A stretch of 64,000 nt of DNA from contig LSAX01000001.1 in NCBI GenBank assembly GCA_001557505.1, positions 1,612,001 through 1,676,000 of the forward strand. Direction: 5' to 3'. The notes beneath the pieces are model-generated. The model had not been told where the DNA came from. It saw only the letters and a list, made by a program, of their open reading frames with translations, and made no database searches. Shown here in pieces: positions 1-14,075 of the stretch (positions are counted from its first letter, which is position 1; every line of letters starts with the position of its first letter). Made by a program: the position numbers and the translations under genes. The stretch is from Reticulascus tulasneorum (Eukaryota; Ascomycota; Sordariomycetes; Glomerellales; Reticulascaceae).

Positions 1-613
1 TGCCAATGGGGCCAGCACTGCTTACGTCGAGAAGCACTTGCAGCTGCCGGTTGTTTGCACTCCTACCGGTGTTAAGCATCTGCATCACGCTGCTGCCAAA
101 TTCGACATTGGCGCCTATTTCGAGGCCAACGGCCACGGCACCGTTCTCTTCAGCTCCGACGCCATGCGTGCCTTCCGGGAAAAGAAACCCCAGTCGCCGG
201 CACAGAAGGATGCCCTCGACACCTTAACCGCTGTCGGCAACCTAGTCAATCAGACTGTCGGTGATGCGCTCTCGGACATGCTTATGGTGGAGGTGATCCT
301 TGCCCACAAGGGCTGGACTCTTAAGGACTGGGCCACGACCTACAGCGATCTGCCTAACCGCCTCGTCCGCGTCGAAGTGGCAAACAAAGACTCCTTCCAA
401 ACCACGGACGCCGAGCGCCGCCTCAGTGAACCCCCAGGAGCGCAGGAAGAGATCGACCAGTGCGTCAGGAAATATACCAAGGCCCGTTCCTTCGCCCGCG
501 CCAGCGGCACAGAGAACGCTTGCCGCGTCTACGCCGAGGCGGCCACTCGCTCCGAGGCAGACGAGCTCGCCAACAAGGTCGCCCAGATCGTGAAACAGTA
601 CGGCGGCACGTAG
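1..613 (+). CDS. AGM1: Phosphoacetylglucosamine mutase, C-terminal part (partial gene)
   Basis: The frame is open from base 2, so the gene starts outside the window; about 203 C-terminal residues are present and it ends at TAG 611-613. The enzyme interconverts GlcNAc-6-phosphate and GlcNAc-1-phosphate in the cytosol, a step toward UDP-GlcNAc for chitin, N-glycans and GPI anchors. Near the C-terminus is ARASGTENACRVYAEA, the phosphate-binding loop of the alpha-D-phosphohexomutase family in its AGM1/PCM1 form. Upstream, GVKHLHHAAAKFDIGAYFEANGHG matches the sugar-binding domain 3 region of eukaryotic AGM1 (quoted loosely; the key part is FEANGHG). No intron is seen in this part. The catalytic serine loop lies upstream of the window and cannot be checked. 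Confidence 0.9.
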   Translation, partial: ANGASTAYVEKHLQLPVVCTPTGVKHLHHAAAKFDIGAYFEANGHGTVLFSSDAMRAFREKKPQSPAQKDALDTLTAVGNLVNQTVGDALSDMLMVEVILAHKGWTLKDWATTYSDLPNRLVRVEVANKDSFQTTDAERRLSEPPGAQEEIDQCVRKYTKARSFARASGTENACRVYAEAATRSEADELANKVAQIVKQYGGT

Positions 614-1591
614 AGCAGTGACCTGCCGGGTGTGTTCACGGCAGGATTGGCTTCCGCAGCGTAACATCATTAGATGAGATCAGGTGGAAAGGGTGGAGAA
701 AGGCTTAGTAACTTCGGAGGAGCGGGCAGTGTCTATTTTTCTAAAAGTATTTGGCGTTGAAAAGCAGAAAGAATTCGGGTAGGGAAGGGGGATAATAGCC
801 CAAGAAGGCGAATAAAGACATGAATATGTCGAAACGATTGATATCCCCTCCTTTGACGATGCATAGTGGCTTTCGATAGAATCGAATAGACAGGCATTGG
901 TAGCTCTGAAGAAATGGCATCCACCCCCATAAATTAACTTAAGCTTCGCATTGACTTATTTGCTGCGACTCGAAATCATGAACACAAGAGATTCACTTCC
1001 TTCAGATTGATAATCATGCGTTGAGGATAGGTTTGACTAGTCGTCTCATTCATTCTGCTAAGCTTCATACACTATCTACAAAACAGCCCACTTCTTTTCC
1101 GTGCTCCCTCCCAGAGACCAGCCAATACTTATACAGTCGCATTAGACAGCAGGTTTTAGTATATACTAATGTAAGAAGGAACATCCAACAGACAAAAACA
1201 TTAAACACTGTTTTGTGTTCGGTATATCGTGCCTCCCATGGACGAGGACGCCGGAGGTCTGGCAATCCGCCAAAGACCTCGAATATGTGTGGGACGCCCG
1301 CAAAATATGCCCCCGTACAACATGAAAATCTAAACAAAAACAAAAAAACACCGACGGTCCCTAGACGCGCCTTTCCCAATGCTGGTGATATGCTGAAATG
1401 CTAGTTGCAACACCGGAAACCCAGTGCGCAGTTTAAAAACGGCCGTGCCATAGCTGGTTGCTCGTGGAGGGGATGTCCTGGCCGAGAGCAATAAGCCTGA
1501 AACCCACCGCTCGGCGTTCCGGGTCGAGCTGAATTATGCAGCGGCCCTAAAAGCCCCTCTACCCAAAGTGTGGTCGGGCCACAGGAAACAT
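614..1591. other. Intergenic, 3' ends of two convergent genes
   Basis: This 978-bp stretch lies between the stop of the mutase (plus) and the stop of the coiled-coil gene (minus). It should hold both 3' UTRs. Short frames exist on both strands but none has recognisable protein features or splice partners. I see no RNA gene. Confidence 0.6.
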
Positions 1592-4500
1592 TTATACGCT
1601 GCCGCTCAGCGTCTTAAAGCGCTCCTCGAAGGTCTTAACTCTCTCGTCCTCGATCACTTTCTGCAGCCGGCGTGTCTCCCGGACAGCTGTCTCTCGCTCC
1701 TCCTGCAAGGTAAAGACCTCGATCTGGGCGGCGCTCATCCTAGCAACGACGTCTTGCATCTGAGAGTCGGCCTCTGTGAGGGACTTTTCGAGCTCCTCGA
1801 CCTTAGTGCGAAGCGATACGATTTGAGCCTCTTCTTCGATGCTCTTCTGGGCTGCCAGACGAGGCGAGCGGGGAAAGAGGGGGGATGCCATCGGGCTGAG
1901 GCTAGATTTGCGGGGAGACATCAGGCCACCAAGTGCTGGGGAGGTGTTTGCTCGGCGTAGCTGAGTGTTATGCGCCTCCTTGAGCGCAGTGAGCTGCTCT
2001 TCGTGGCGGCTGAGGCGGTCCTCGGAGGCTGACTGTGCAGCGAGAAGCTGCTCTTCGAGAGTGCGGAGCCGGCTTTGCAACCCAGTGATGCGTTCAACGT
2101 TGGCCTTGCGATCTGCATCGCCGCGAGCTACCGTGTCAGAGAGACGCTGGCGCAGTCCAGCATTAGCAGCAAGCTGCTGGCGGACCTGGATGGCGAGCTC
2201 TTCGACTCGGCGGGCAGACTCTCGGAGCTCGTCTGCTAGTGCGCGCTCGCTTTCGAGATGTTTACTCTCGCTAGCCGTCAAGCTGTCCAGTTGTGTCTTG
2301 AATGCAGCTGCGTCTTGCTTGGCAGCATCACGCTCAGAGACGGCAGCAGAGAGAGATTGCTCAAGTCGCTGTATCGCGAGTTGCGTTCTCTCATCCGTAT
2401 CGCCGATGCCCGCACCACCTAGTTCGAGATTCTTGATTCTCTCCAGCGACTCCTTGTATGCGAGCTGCAGATCTTTGAACGCAGCTTCAAGGGAGGCCGA
2501 GGTGACAGGGACTGCGGATGCAGAGGCATTACCACTAGATCTGGAGAACGATGGGGGAATGAGGATATCCTTCTCCGTCAACAGGCTGCGCAGAGAGGCA
2601 ATTTCCTCTTCAGCCCGGTCGAGGTCCATCTTAAGACCACCAAGGCCCTTCTCCACCTGCCATTTCTGCTCCACAGCCTCCTCAGCCCGTCGACGGAGGA
2701 CGGTGATCTCGTTCCGAAGATTGGAGATATCCTTCTCAAAACCAGCCTTCCTCGGCGAGCTTGCTAATAATCGTTCGCGCTCAATCTCAAGAGACTTGAT
2801 CTTCTTCTCGTTCTCACGGTTTTGGTATTCTTGTCGCTCGAGAAGATTCTTCAATGCGCTGTGCAAAGCGTCCCTCTGCGCTTCAACATCCTTGAGTCTG
2901 TCGGATAGGGCGTCGCGAGATTCAACCTGCTTAACGGTGTTGGACCTTGCAAGTCCTGCCGGAGGTTTTTGCAGCTTAAATGATCCTGCGGTGACGGAGT
3001 TCGACCTGGACAGGCCAAGGGACATCCGAGATGCAGGCTGATCTTTCGCGTTTCGCAAGTTGGTGTTCTCCTGCTTCAGCGTTTGCATTTCTTGTTGCAT
3101 TTTCGTGGACTCGTATGTGAGGTTGACGTGCTGGCTAGCCTCGGCTTCGAGCCCCTCAACTCTGGCTCTCAGTTGTGGCACAATTTCATCTCGAAGATTA
3201 TCGCGCTCGTTGGATGCGTTCCGGAGCTCACCCTTGAGGGCAGAAAGAAGGTCCTCGAAGTTATCTTTGACCTGTTTCTCCTCCGAGAGTCTCCGTCGCA
3301 GATCCTCACATGTGCGCTCGAGTTCCTTGACACGTCCATTCGCATCCACGCTGCTCATCTGTGCCCTATCGATCTGTGACGCCCGCTCGGCCAACTCCTT
3401 GATTTGCTGGTCTAGCAGCTTCCGTCTTGATCGCTCGTCCTGCAGCTTTGTGGTCAATTCCAGTCTGACCTGTGCTTTCTCTTGGTCTGCCCTCCTCTGT
3501 ATCTTCTCCACCTCATCTCTGCTCTGGTCATATTCACTGAGTTTCGCGGAACTGTAGCCCGAATCCGAGAAGTAGTCGCTTGTTCTCTTCCCGGGGGCTT
3601 GTGGGTTGTCAACTTGTGCTTGCAGTCTGTCGACTAGGTCTTCTAGGTCCATCTCGCGCCGGATGGACGAGGCCAACTCGGCGCTGATGCCCTTCAACTC
3701 GTCCTCCATCTCTTCGATTTGTGGCGGCGGCGGTGGGGTAGCGGCCGGTGGTGTGAGTAAACTTGATTCGCAATATCCGAGTGGGTTTGCTGTAGAAGCA
3801 TTGGCTTTTGCGCCGTTGTGGTGTGAACTGGGTACTCCTGATGTGGTCGAAGAATCATCTGTCAAGATGGAAGGCCTCGGAGAGAGTGGCGAGGGAAAGG
3901 ACGAGAACTCTGAGGTTGATGGAGAAGGCGAGGCGGCCCAGGCAAAGAATGAGCCAAGTTTCGAAGAACCGGGCGATTTGGGAAGAGGTTTGTTGAACTG
4001 CGGAGGGTTGCTCTGGTCAATAAGTGTTGCTGAATCTTGTGAATAATTATTGTTGGCCCTTCCAAGGTTTAGGTGCGGAGGAATGGGCTTTGGAGCAATG
4101 ATTGGCATGGCAGGATTATCATTAGTATTAAGACTGTAAGTTGAGTCCGAGTCGTTGTCCGTGTCCTCCTCGATTATAGACTCGGGTCGTACGTCCAGCG
4201 TGTGTGACGGGAAAACGTGGGCTGTCAAATCGGCGTGCTCTGGCAGCACGGCCGGAGGAGATGTTTGAGGAGCTGCAGGGTTGTTGCTTGGGTTGTTTCG
4301 CGACAGAAGCTCTGCCGTGTGCTCAGCAGCCCGGTAGTTGGCAGGAGATCTGCTTGGAAGGAAGAAAATCAGTCAATTGAACATTGGACATTTCCCGGAA
4401 TAACCGGGCGGGATTGGCAAATTGCTTAGAGGTATGTAGACTCACGACTTATCGAGCGGGCCAGTGGTGGGAGACGCGACGGAGGCTATGGAAGGGCCAA

Positions 4501-4918
4501 CGGTCGCGGGATACTCGTATAGTGTGGGACTGTCGAGGGAGTAGGAGCGAGAGAATCTGGTCTCGGGCAGAGGAAGACTGCCGGGCAATATCGTGAGGTG
4601 CGTGGCGGAGGAGTAGCGGGTGGCCAGCGGTGATGCTGCAGAGGAGAGAGGCTTCCGCTTGATGATGCCGGAGTGATTAGGATTAATGGCGAGGGCGACA
4701 GTGTGCGATCTGGTGCGAGCGGGCGATGGCGAGTTGGAGCGAGAGAACGATGAGGCTCCAGGAGTGATCGGAGGTGGGTGACTGTGGTGTGCGGACCGTT
4801 GACCACGGTGCACATCAGGTGAAGCGTAAGGAGTATCAGAAATATGCTGGTCTCGTCCGTGTGCACGACCAGCATCAACGGGTGGGAGGACAACAAGACG
4901 ACGATGGTCGGTAGCCAT
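1592..4918 (-). CDS. Large coiled-coil protein, possibly Uds1 / 'M protein repeat' family
   Basis: Two exons, 4446-4918 and 1592-4349, give 1076 residues; the intron 4350-4445 has donor GTGAGT and acceptor CAG, and the split serine codon keeps phase. The start is ATG 4918 (MATDHRRLVV). Residues 1 to about 365 are low-complexity and rich in Ser and Pro, with many SP sites. From about 365 to the end there are long heptad-rich coiled coils, broken near 600-630 and 955-990 by Ser/Pro linkers (for example SPRKSSLSPM). No membrane segment or catalytic motif is visible. Comparable fungal proteins are often annotated as M protein repeat protein or Up-regulated during septation (Uds1). I think this one belongs there but cannot confirm it. 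A structural role in septation or cell-end scaffolding is inference. The adjacent mutase is convergent and probably unrelated. Confidence 0.8.
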
Positions 4919-5610
4919 TATGCGCGATGTTGCAGTCTTATCACCGGGAAGAGGCGCACTTTTGATCGAACGATTAAGGAAAGGGCAGAGCAATTCAATA
5001 ATTCGGAGCCATCCTCCATTGGAAAGAGAGAATACGGCAAAAGAGAGAAATGAAGCGATGGGAGAATTGGCACTTGGACAAGTCGGTGACCCGAGGAGGG
5101 TAGCATTGGCGAGCTGTGACTGGTCGCAAGGGGGGGGCAGAGGCGGTGGTCATTGGGCGAAAGGCAGCCTGTGGAAGGGGGACGTAGAAGGCAGCTAATT
5201 TCCAGCCAAAGGGAACGGCCGAGCCAGTTGTGGTTGCACTTGGCGCTTGGTACCTTGCCTTAGCGTCTTTTTTTTTCGCAGATAAACAGGGGCGGGGGGT
5301 TCCTGAACGGGGCAGCTGTCCACGTTGGAAAAAGTACAGGTACAGGTACCACTACCGTCGTCAGTTCAGCTACCGAGCACATGGTTACCAATACTTGGTC
5401 ATAGCGGTTAGCCCTTTTTGGTGGAGGGTGTGCTACCGAACTCTTTCGACAACAGTAATTTTAAACGTCGCGAACGTGGCGTCAAAGAGAGGGGGGGGGG
5501 GAGGACGAGGAGGACGAGGAGAGGCCTTCCCCTGCCCTGTTGCCCCTGCGTGCATACATACCTTAGATACATAGGTAGGGAAGAGGGGGGGGGAGAAGCG
5601 AGAGATACCT

Positions 5611-5645
<35 letters not shown>

Positions 5646-8600
5646 GAGGGTGAACTGCATCAGTTTCGTCCGATATTCTGACAGCTGTCAAGCTCCCTCC
5701 AAAGAAGCTGTATCAAGCTTTTTTCTTGCTCTGTTTAGGGCAGGAAACACGGCAAGCTGTCGTTTCGTTTCACGCAATGCAATGCATTGCAGCGCATGTT
5801 TCCGACCGGACTTTTTTTGTGCGCGGGACGAACGACGAGATGCAAATGCATTGACTGTCTGCGAATCTCCTTGGTGTGCCGCGAACCCTTTCTCCAAATC
5901 GATCTACGACGAGTACTACGTACATAGCCACACAGCATAGAAATCTCCAAGTCTGCAACAACCCCCCTCCGTTCATTATTACAGTGGGGTTTTAGTTGAC
6001 CGTAGTATGATTTGCTTTGCTTTGACAGTGACCCCAATGTTTCGATGACGGACAATCGAAACATTGGAAGGCATACGGGAACAAAGAACACGGGATGAGA
6101 ACGAGAAGAGTGAGAGAGTGTCCCGTCTCTGCAAGTAACTAATCGGCCAACATCTACATAATGGCCATTCACTAACACTCCCTACCTGGGGGCTAAGGGA
6201 GTAACCTACTAGTTAGCGATAGTCCGAACGCCCAGCGGCTCACCGACTCTTCGCGCGCGGATACTGCAGCTACATTCCAGTCATTGCGACCAGTCTGGCC
6301 TAGTTTCAACTCCTGCGCCGGTGATAATACGTGTATGTACTCCTTACTAGGTAAGTACGTAAGTACACACTTTGTAGGAATAGGAGCAAGATCATCCTCC
6401 GTGTTGCCTTGTTCCCTGTTCCCGACCCCATCGCCAGCTTCTGCCGAAGCTAGGGACAATGGACGCCAGGCCTCGCTCGATGCTGGCGAGATTGTCAGCA
6501 GCACGGTCCGCAAGAAAGTCCCGATCCTTTTCGGACAGACCATCCTCTCCTCCACCATTCCACATTTGACGAAAAGCTCGTGCCGTGTCAAAAAAGTGTC
6601 TGTTCCACCAGAGGGATGACCTGGGCGCCAGCCATGCTGCAGCCACTCGAAACCAGAAACCAGAGGGCGTCTTCACTGCCCACGCGCGGGACAACAATGA
6701 CGAACTGGCCCGCATCTTTGACGTATCTACAGCACCATTTTTGTTCTGAATGCATCAAAGCTTGTGTTTCTGACGACCCGGCAGAATGAACAGAAGAAAC
6801 AAACCTGAAAACGAAAGGCTATTGCAAAGACGACGCACTCTCGCCAGAGACTGATGCATTTCTTCCCTGGAGCATCATTGGTCAAGCTCAAGAACCCCTT
6901 ATTATCAGTACCGTACCACGTCAGCTGGCCCCCCCCTAATTATCGTTCTGTTTGTTGGGGAACCGCATGGCCATAAGTCGATCCAACTGCCCACACACAC
7001 ACAGCGAGGGTTTAGCGGCAGGAACCAAACTTCCTCTGGTTAGAAGGGCAGATCGCCCAGAAGTAGTGACCCCTCCCTCCGTAGCGCCCCCCTGGCAAAT
7101 GATCCAAGCGCCCTGAAATTCCCCTGCTTCTTGCGTGAAATTACAGATGAGTGGCGGTTGCATCTGCGGCGATGGCACTCCAACTGTTCTTATCGAAATT
7201 ACTTCACTTGATCCGAGATGGCTCTAATGCAAGCACTCAAAAACGATACCAACATTTAATTCCCGCGTTCGAGAGGGGGCACTTTTTCGCGCCGGCAGAT
7301 GGTCGATTAGGGGGCAAACGTACGCGATCATACGCATCCTGGCGCGAAGTTGGGGGCGGCGGCCTCGCGCCATCATCCACCTACCTCATGCATGACCGGC
7401 CGTCCTGGGGCTCTGGAGGTTCCGATCCCCGACCACTCGCCATCATCCGGCTCCGTGGCCTGTCCGGGGCCAGGGACGGACTTCACGACTTCGAGTTCGG
7501 GCCTGGGATGCTCAGCGACCATCGCAGGTTCGCCACCGTCTGACATCAGCCGGCCCGAAGATGTGATTACGAATGCGTGACTGTGCAGGACGGGAATGCT
7601 TACCTACCTAATCTGTAGTAAATTTATAATAGAAAAACACATAGTCCCCAAGACTTCCATATGTATGCCGTCGTGCAGACGACGTCTGAATAAAGCTGGG
7701 GATTCAGGTCGTCAAAAGAAGCACTCATCCGAGGCAAATCTGGATCTCACATCACTCCCCATCGTGGGCATGGCGCGCGCGTTGCGCATCGCCATCTCTG
7801 CGATATTGCCGCATCTGGAATTCCCAATGGGGCAATTTGCTTTCACGATCGCTTAGAGAAACTGACATCTAATCGGTCTAGACGGCTATTCCTTGTTCCT
7901 TGGTAAGCTTCTCGCCCTCTATAGGAAAGGTCTCCGAAGAAATGTGCCGATGGCACCCACGTGGCTGTGAGGCTAAAAGCATGCAATGCAATAGGAAGCG
8001 CTACCATGGGGCATGCTGATGGTTTGTCATCGGATGGCCAGGTTGCCGAACAACGTCAACCCTGACAAAAGACCACCAGCGCATCGGAGACTTGACTTCC
8101 ACAGGTCGAAATCTACAGTTCGGCGATAACATGCAGCGTTGCAGCCCTGGTCGACAGGCTCCGAGTTGGATAAGCGGCGGGGCTTGGAGTCTCCAAGCTT
8201 CATGCTGTTGAGACGCAGCATCCTGGTTTATCACGCGTTTTCCCCATGAGGGCTGGGCCAGGGACACCAAGAGGAAGAAGACATGGGCTCTGTGCGTATG
8301 CACTACCTGAGATGCGCTTCCAGTCAAACGAACAGAGGGTGCGCGAAGAGCGAAAGAGCGAAATTATTAGCCACATATCGGCCAAAGCCATGGCTAGATT
8401 TCTAATCGAGGCGCTGTTCGGCCGAGTCCAACATCAAAGTGATTAGTGATGGCTTTGATATGTCGAAGTCGATCATGAGGCTCCACTGATGGAGATGGCT
8501 CGGAAATGAGCCCGATGGAAATCAATTGAAATCAACCCGCCTCGTGCGATACGCATGTCCGGCTGCACTTACTGTCGTTTGGCTTAGAAACATCTTGTTG

Positions 8601-10315
8601 TTTGCCAGCTCGAACCGCAACGGCTGACTGATGCCCCGCTCATCAGATGTGTGGGCGAGAACCTTCAGCAGATATCGCTGCATGCCGGTAGCTTCCTGGA
8701 GTGGCCAGTCATCGCGAGATACCCTTTTTGCTATTTTCCCCGGGGGTACATACAGACGATCGTACGAGGGGCCATCCGTGATAGATTGCGTATCAGCATC
8801 GAATGGGCGGCGAAAAATAAATATTGCGATGGCAATCTTGAACCTACGAGAACCTCGTGTCCACTGTGCGACTACCATCAAAAGTGGAGAAGACAATATA
8901 CGAGGGAGCACTCACGTTGCCGACTTAGGTAACTTTCGTCCCTCGGCCCAACCCTCAGGGGCCCAGTCAGGACCCAAAATACCTCAGTTTCAATCGAGAT
9001 CACCGTCATGATGAGACTAACCTGCGGGCTCTAAGGAAAATACCAATCGGAGGCAAGGAAGAAGCCGTATTGGTCCTAAACCGCTGCGCAGAGTTCCCCT
9101 ACAAAACGCAGTGTGCACTAGACCATATTCTTGATTGGGGGTTATGGGCATCACGCACAAGGGTCAGGGCGCGACGTCATCAGCTGAAAGCCTGTTGCGT
9201 ATGATTTTAAGGCTGAGCTCATATTTAGGTAAGTTACGTAGCCTCCCTAGCGTGTGTGCTATTTTGCTTGTCCCCAGGCCAGATTGGAATGAATATACAT
9301 AGACGGAGATAAGTAATCCAGGGTCTGGTGCATCGGCGAAAAAAAGCAGTTTTCGCGGCGGGCGCGGCGCATTCTTAGCCTCCAATTCTCCCCCAAAAGT
9401 CGGGCCACGCAAACGAGCGCTAGCTAAAAACAAACTCGCAAGTGTGGCACACCTTCGACTTGCGTCAATCCGCCATTTGTCCGTTAGGGGCAGCCAGTTT
9501 GTCTTGGCTGACATACCCACTGAGATGATGATGGATAGAAGCTGGGGGATCGACTTCGGCCCCTCAACGGAGGAGCGCCGCAATGTTCAAACATCACTCT
9601 AGTCCCGCGGGACCGGTGAGAGGGGGGGGGGGTCCCTGTTTTTCCTGTTACGACCTGAGAAATACCTAAACTTAAAGTTACTAACTTGGCACTCCAGGGG
9701 CTTACTCAGATTCCCAAGCCCCAGTTAAGGGCCGGCCCAGGAGCGTTGAACAATGCTTACTCTATTCGATTCGTTCCTATTCGGGACCTCCAAGCCTTCC
9801 CTATGCGTCGCGTCTCCCGAGCCGTTATAAAATCCCGGCTTGAAGGGGAGGGGGGGGGGGCGGCCTTCTCGTCTCGTATAAGTATACAGGGGCAGAAGTT
9901 CGAACGGGCACCGATCCCGTCACACTGGGTATCAAACTAAACCACCTACGTTTATATGTCCAATAGTGCGGAGCCCCGCCGAACTTCAGAGGGGTCAGTC
10001 TAGAGATAAATTTTATAAGGACCGCCATATTTCGTACGCAGATATCTGTTGCTCCTGCGGAGTTCCGCAGACGAGAAAGCGGAGAGGCAATCCCACACAA
10101 TCGAAATACGAGGAGGGAAGCGCTCCCGATCCTGCAAACCCAAAACACATACGTACCCGAAGAGCCTCTGGGACCGAAAAAACTAAGGAGCCAGCTATAG
10201 AGTGCCACCCCGATCCTTGGTCTGGTGTGCATGAGTGTGGCTGCACCGCATGTTCGACTACGGAGGGAACGTAAATCGAATCCTCCTGCACAACCACCTT
10301 GGCAGGTTTAGCAGC
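4919..10315. other. 5.4 kb gene-poor stretch
   Basis: I find no convincing protein gene here. The stretch carries simple repeats (TG/GA near 5611-5643, GAGGAC near 5501-5524) and several G homopolymers of 8-11 bases (about 5490, 5586, 9622, 9848). Two minus-strand frames have somewhat protein-like composition (6392-6715 and 8522-8911), but they have no recognisable domain, start context or splice partner. The left edge must contain the promoter of the coiled-coil gene and the right edge that of the Zn2Cys6 gene. Confidence 0.5.
5611..5643. repeat. Compound microsatellite (TG)n(GA)n
   Basis: About six TG units run directly into about eleven GA units. It lies in non-coding DNA, about 0.7 kb upstream of the coiled-coil gene's start codon. 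Confidence 0.9.
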
Positions 10316-11569
10316 ATGTCCGGCCAGCCGAGCTCCTCCTCCTCACTCATATCAACCCGCCGCCGGGCCTGTACCGCGTGCCAGCAGGCCAAAAGACGGT
10401 GCGACCAGCGCCTGCCACGCTGTGGCCGGTGCACCCAGAAGGGGCTGGATGACTGCAATTACCCGTCCCTCGAGGCGGCCGTCGCGGCCGCCGACTTCAA
10501 CTTCTTCACAGACGTGCTCGGCGGGTCGGCACCCGCCGACACGATCCCCAACATCCTCCCGGCTACAGGGCGGTGCATGGAGACCGAGACACCCTGGCCG
10601 CTCTTCTACAACACCTCTGGCCTGGGAAGCACCGTCGTCACGCGCGACGCCATGCTGTACTGCACGGAGCAGTACCGCTCGTTCCCGCGGCGCTGGGTGA
10701 GCCAGAGCGGGACCGCGCCATTCATCCATCCCGCCCTATATCTGCCCAGCACGGGCGGCGCGGACGGGCTGCCCCAGGTCCTCCAGGATTGCTTCTGCGC
10801 GTGCGCGGCGTACGCGGCCAAGAACGACGAGAACGCGAGCCTGGTGATGGGCATCATCGAGGCAAAAGCGACGGCACTGCTGTACCTGCCGGATCAGCAG
10901 AGCTGGACGCTCCCGCAGCAGGTGGCGGCCCTGCAGGCGCTGGTGATGTACCAGATGATCCGGTGGTTCGACGGCGACATTCGACAGCGCGTGCAGGCCG
11001 ACTCCGTGGAGCCAATACTCGCGGCCTGGACGACGGCGTTACAAGCACGAGTGGGCGGCGCGATCCTCAGCCCCGACGACGACCTGATAGCGATGACGGA
11101 GCACAGCTCCTTCACGTCCGAAGCAGGCCCCTCGGCCGACATGGTGCACTCCCGGAGCGGCACGCCCTTGAGGCTCGCGCGCGACGACACCAAGACGGCG
11201 TGGCGCTGCTGGCTCCTGCGCGAGAGCATCCGGCGCGTCATCGTCATGTCGTACCTCATCCGCGGCGTCTACGCCATGGCCAAGCAGGGCTACTGCAAGC
11301 TCGACCCCGTCGTCTCGGACATGTCATTCACGGGGCAGGCCAAGCTCTGGGGCGCCAACACGGCCGAGCGCTGGAGCCGCGCCCGCGAGCAGGAGAATCC
11401 CTGGTGGGTGTCGCGCATGGACTTCCAGGGCGTGCTGACGCTGGCGGACCCGCGCGAGCTGGACGAGTTCACCGTCATGCTGGCCGTGACGTATCGCGGC
11501 AGGGACGTGGTCGAGGACTGGATGGCGCATGGCGTCGCCGCTGCGGGCCACGCCCACGGCCAGATGTGA
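10316..11569 (+). CDS. Zn2Cys6 (fungal binuclear zinc cluster) transcription factor
   Basis: A single exon encodes 417 residues. The start ATG 10316 (MSGQPSSSS) puts the zinc cluster close to the N-terminus, as is usual; an in-frame ATG at 10250 would add 22 residues. The cluster is Cys19-x2-Cys22-x6-Cys29-x6-Cys36-x2-Cys39-x7-Cys47, with the basic run RRR before it and KRR within it. The rest is mostly helical and probably acts as the activation or ligand-sensing region, but I see no clear fungal_trans signature. It is a nuclear DNA-binding regulator of unknown targets, likely recognising CGG/CCG triplets. The gene is GC-rich, especially at third positions, compared with the AT-richer DNA on both sides, and it has no close neighbour that would suggest a pathway. 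Confidence 0.85.
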   Translation: MSGQPSSSSSLISTRRRACTACQQAKRRCDQRLPRCGRCTQKGLDDCNYPSLEAAVAAADFNFFTDVLGGSAPADTIPNILPATGRCMETETPWPLFYNTSGLGSTVVTRDAMLYCTEQYRSFPRRWVSQSGTAPFIHPALYLPSTGGADGLPQVLQDCFCACAAYAAKNDENASLVMGIIEAKATALLYLPDQQSWTLPQQVAALQALVMYQMIRWFDGDIRQRVQADSVEPILAAWTTALQARVGGAILSPDDDLIAMTEHSSFTSEAGPSADMVHSRSGTPLRLARDDTKTAWRCWLLRESIRRVIVMSYLIRGVYAMAKQGYCKLDPVVSDMSFTGQAKLWGANTAERWSRAREQENPWWVSRMDFQGVLTLADPRELDEFTVMLAVTYRGRDVVEDWMAHGVAAAGHAHGQM

Positions 11570-12666
11570 GAAAAAAGGAAATGAAAGAAAGCAAAAGGCG
11601 CTGAGTGAGCGGATCATGCTAGCCTCGCCTCGTATCGCGGGCCTCCCCCCCACTTCCTCTCGTCCCCCATTATCTCCATCTCTCCGTCGTATTCTTTCAC
11701 CTTCCTTTGCGGAGTAGCTTCGATCACAGCATTAAGGGTTCCGGAGTCTTTCTTTTTTTGATTTAGATTCATTTTCGGCGAGATTAGGGGCGGAATAAAG
11801 CGAGGGCGCTCTTGTTTTGGCATCAAAGGAGTTTTTCGGGATGGTGGATTCATCGGTGGCAGTCGCTCGGCGTCGGGCGGGCAATCTGCAGCAGGGCGCA
11901 AACGGGGGAATATCAGCCTCATAACCGCCCAAAAATGTGGATCATTTTACTCTAGAGACATTGCAGCTTTTTTACATGCTCTCTCTCTCTCACTGGAAAA
12001 CTAAGGTTTCGGTAGCGGGGATGGGTGAGGTGAGATGAGAAAGATGAATGGATGGTGGGTGGGGGAGAAGGGGGGGGGCCGTTCAGGGAAACTTTGGTAC
12101 ATAGGTGTGTGGTAGTTAGTTTACGGGTCAGATTTGGGGAAGACGGGACGAAAGGGGAAAGGAATCATAAGGTATGGATCGGTGTGTGGAAAATATGAAG
12201 TTACGAAGTTGATGCGTAAATTCTCTCTATTCCCGTAATCCTCGTGTATGATTTTGTGGTATCACGCGTGACAACATAACATCCCAACAATCATGTGGAA
12301 GACTCGTCAATCATGGCCCGTTCTTTGGCAGTGGAATGCCCGTTTTTCTCTAACTCCCCCTTCCACCCCATCGCCTCGCCTTTCGTTCGCCTTGCAGACT
12401 GACTCCTGGAAAATCAATGGGGATCTCCAATGTGCGGTGCAAAGTAGTGACGAAACGCCGTCCGGCGTTCGGCCGTGCTGACGCTATCTGGACAATGCTG
12501 ACGTCGAGGCAAAAAAAAAAAGTCTGCACCGCCGAACAGGCCTCTCATGGCGCATCTTGCAGGACCCTCCATGAGACATCTAGACTTTCCATGAGAACTT
12601 CTAGAATATCTCAACAATAACACCATTAGCCTTGACACTCCTCGCAACCGGGTGCTAACGCTAGCA
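11570..12666. other. Intergenic, convergent 3' ends
   Basis: This holds the presumed 3' UTRs of the Zn2Cys6 gene (plus) and PRMT1 (minus). It includes a CT run near 11978-11992, a G-run near 12071 and a poly-A run near 12511. No gene was recognised. Confidence 0.5.

Positions 12667-14075
<1,409 letters not shown>

Noticed and set aside
1965..3041. Long plus-strand frame of 358 codons
   Set aside because: It is antisense to the coiled-coil gene; its Ser/Arg-rich composition is what the reverse of Glu/Leu/Ala-rich coiled coils gives.
10573..11604. 343-codon frame overlapping the Zn2Cys6 gene in another frame
   Set aside because: It is His/Arg/Pro-rich shadow sequence of a GC-rich gene; the Zn2Cys6 frame has a recognisable domain.
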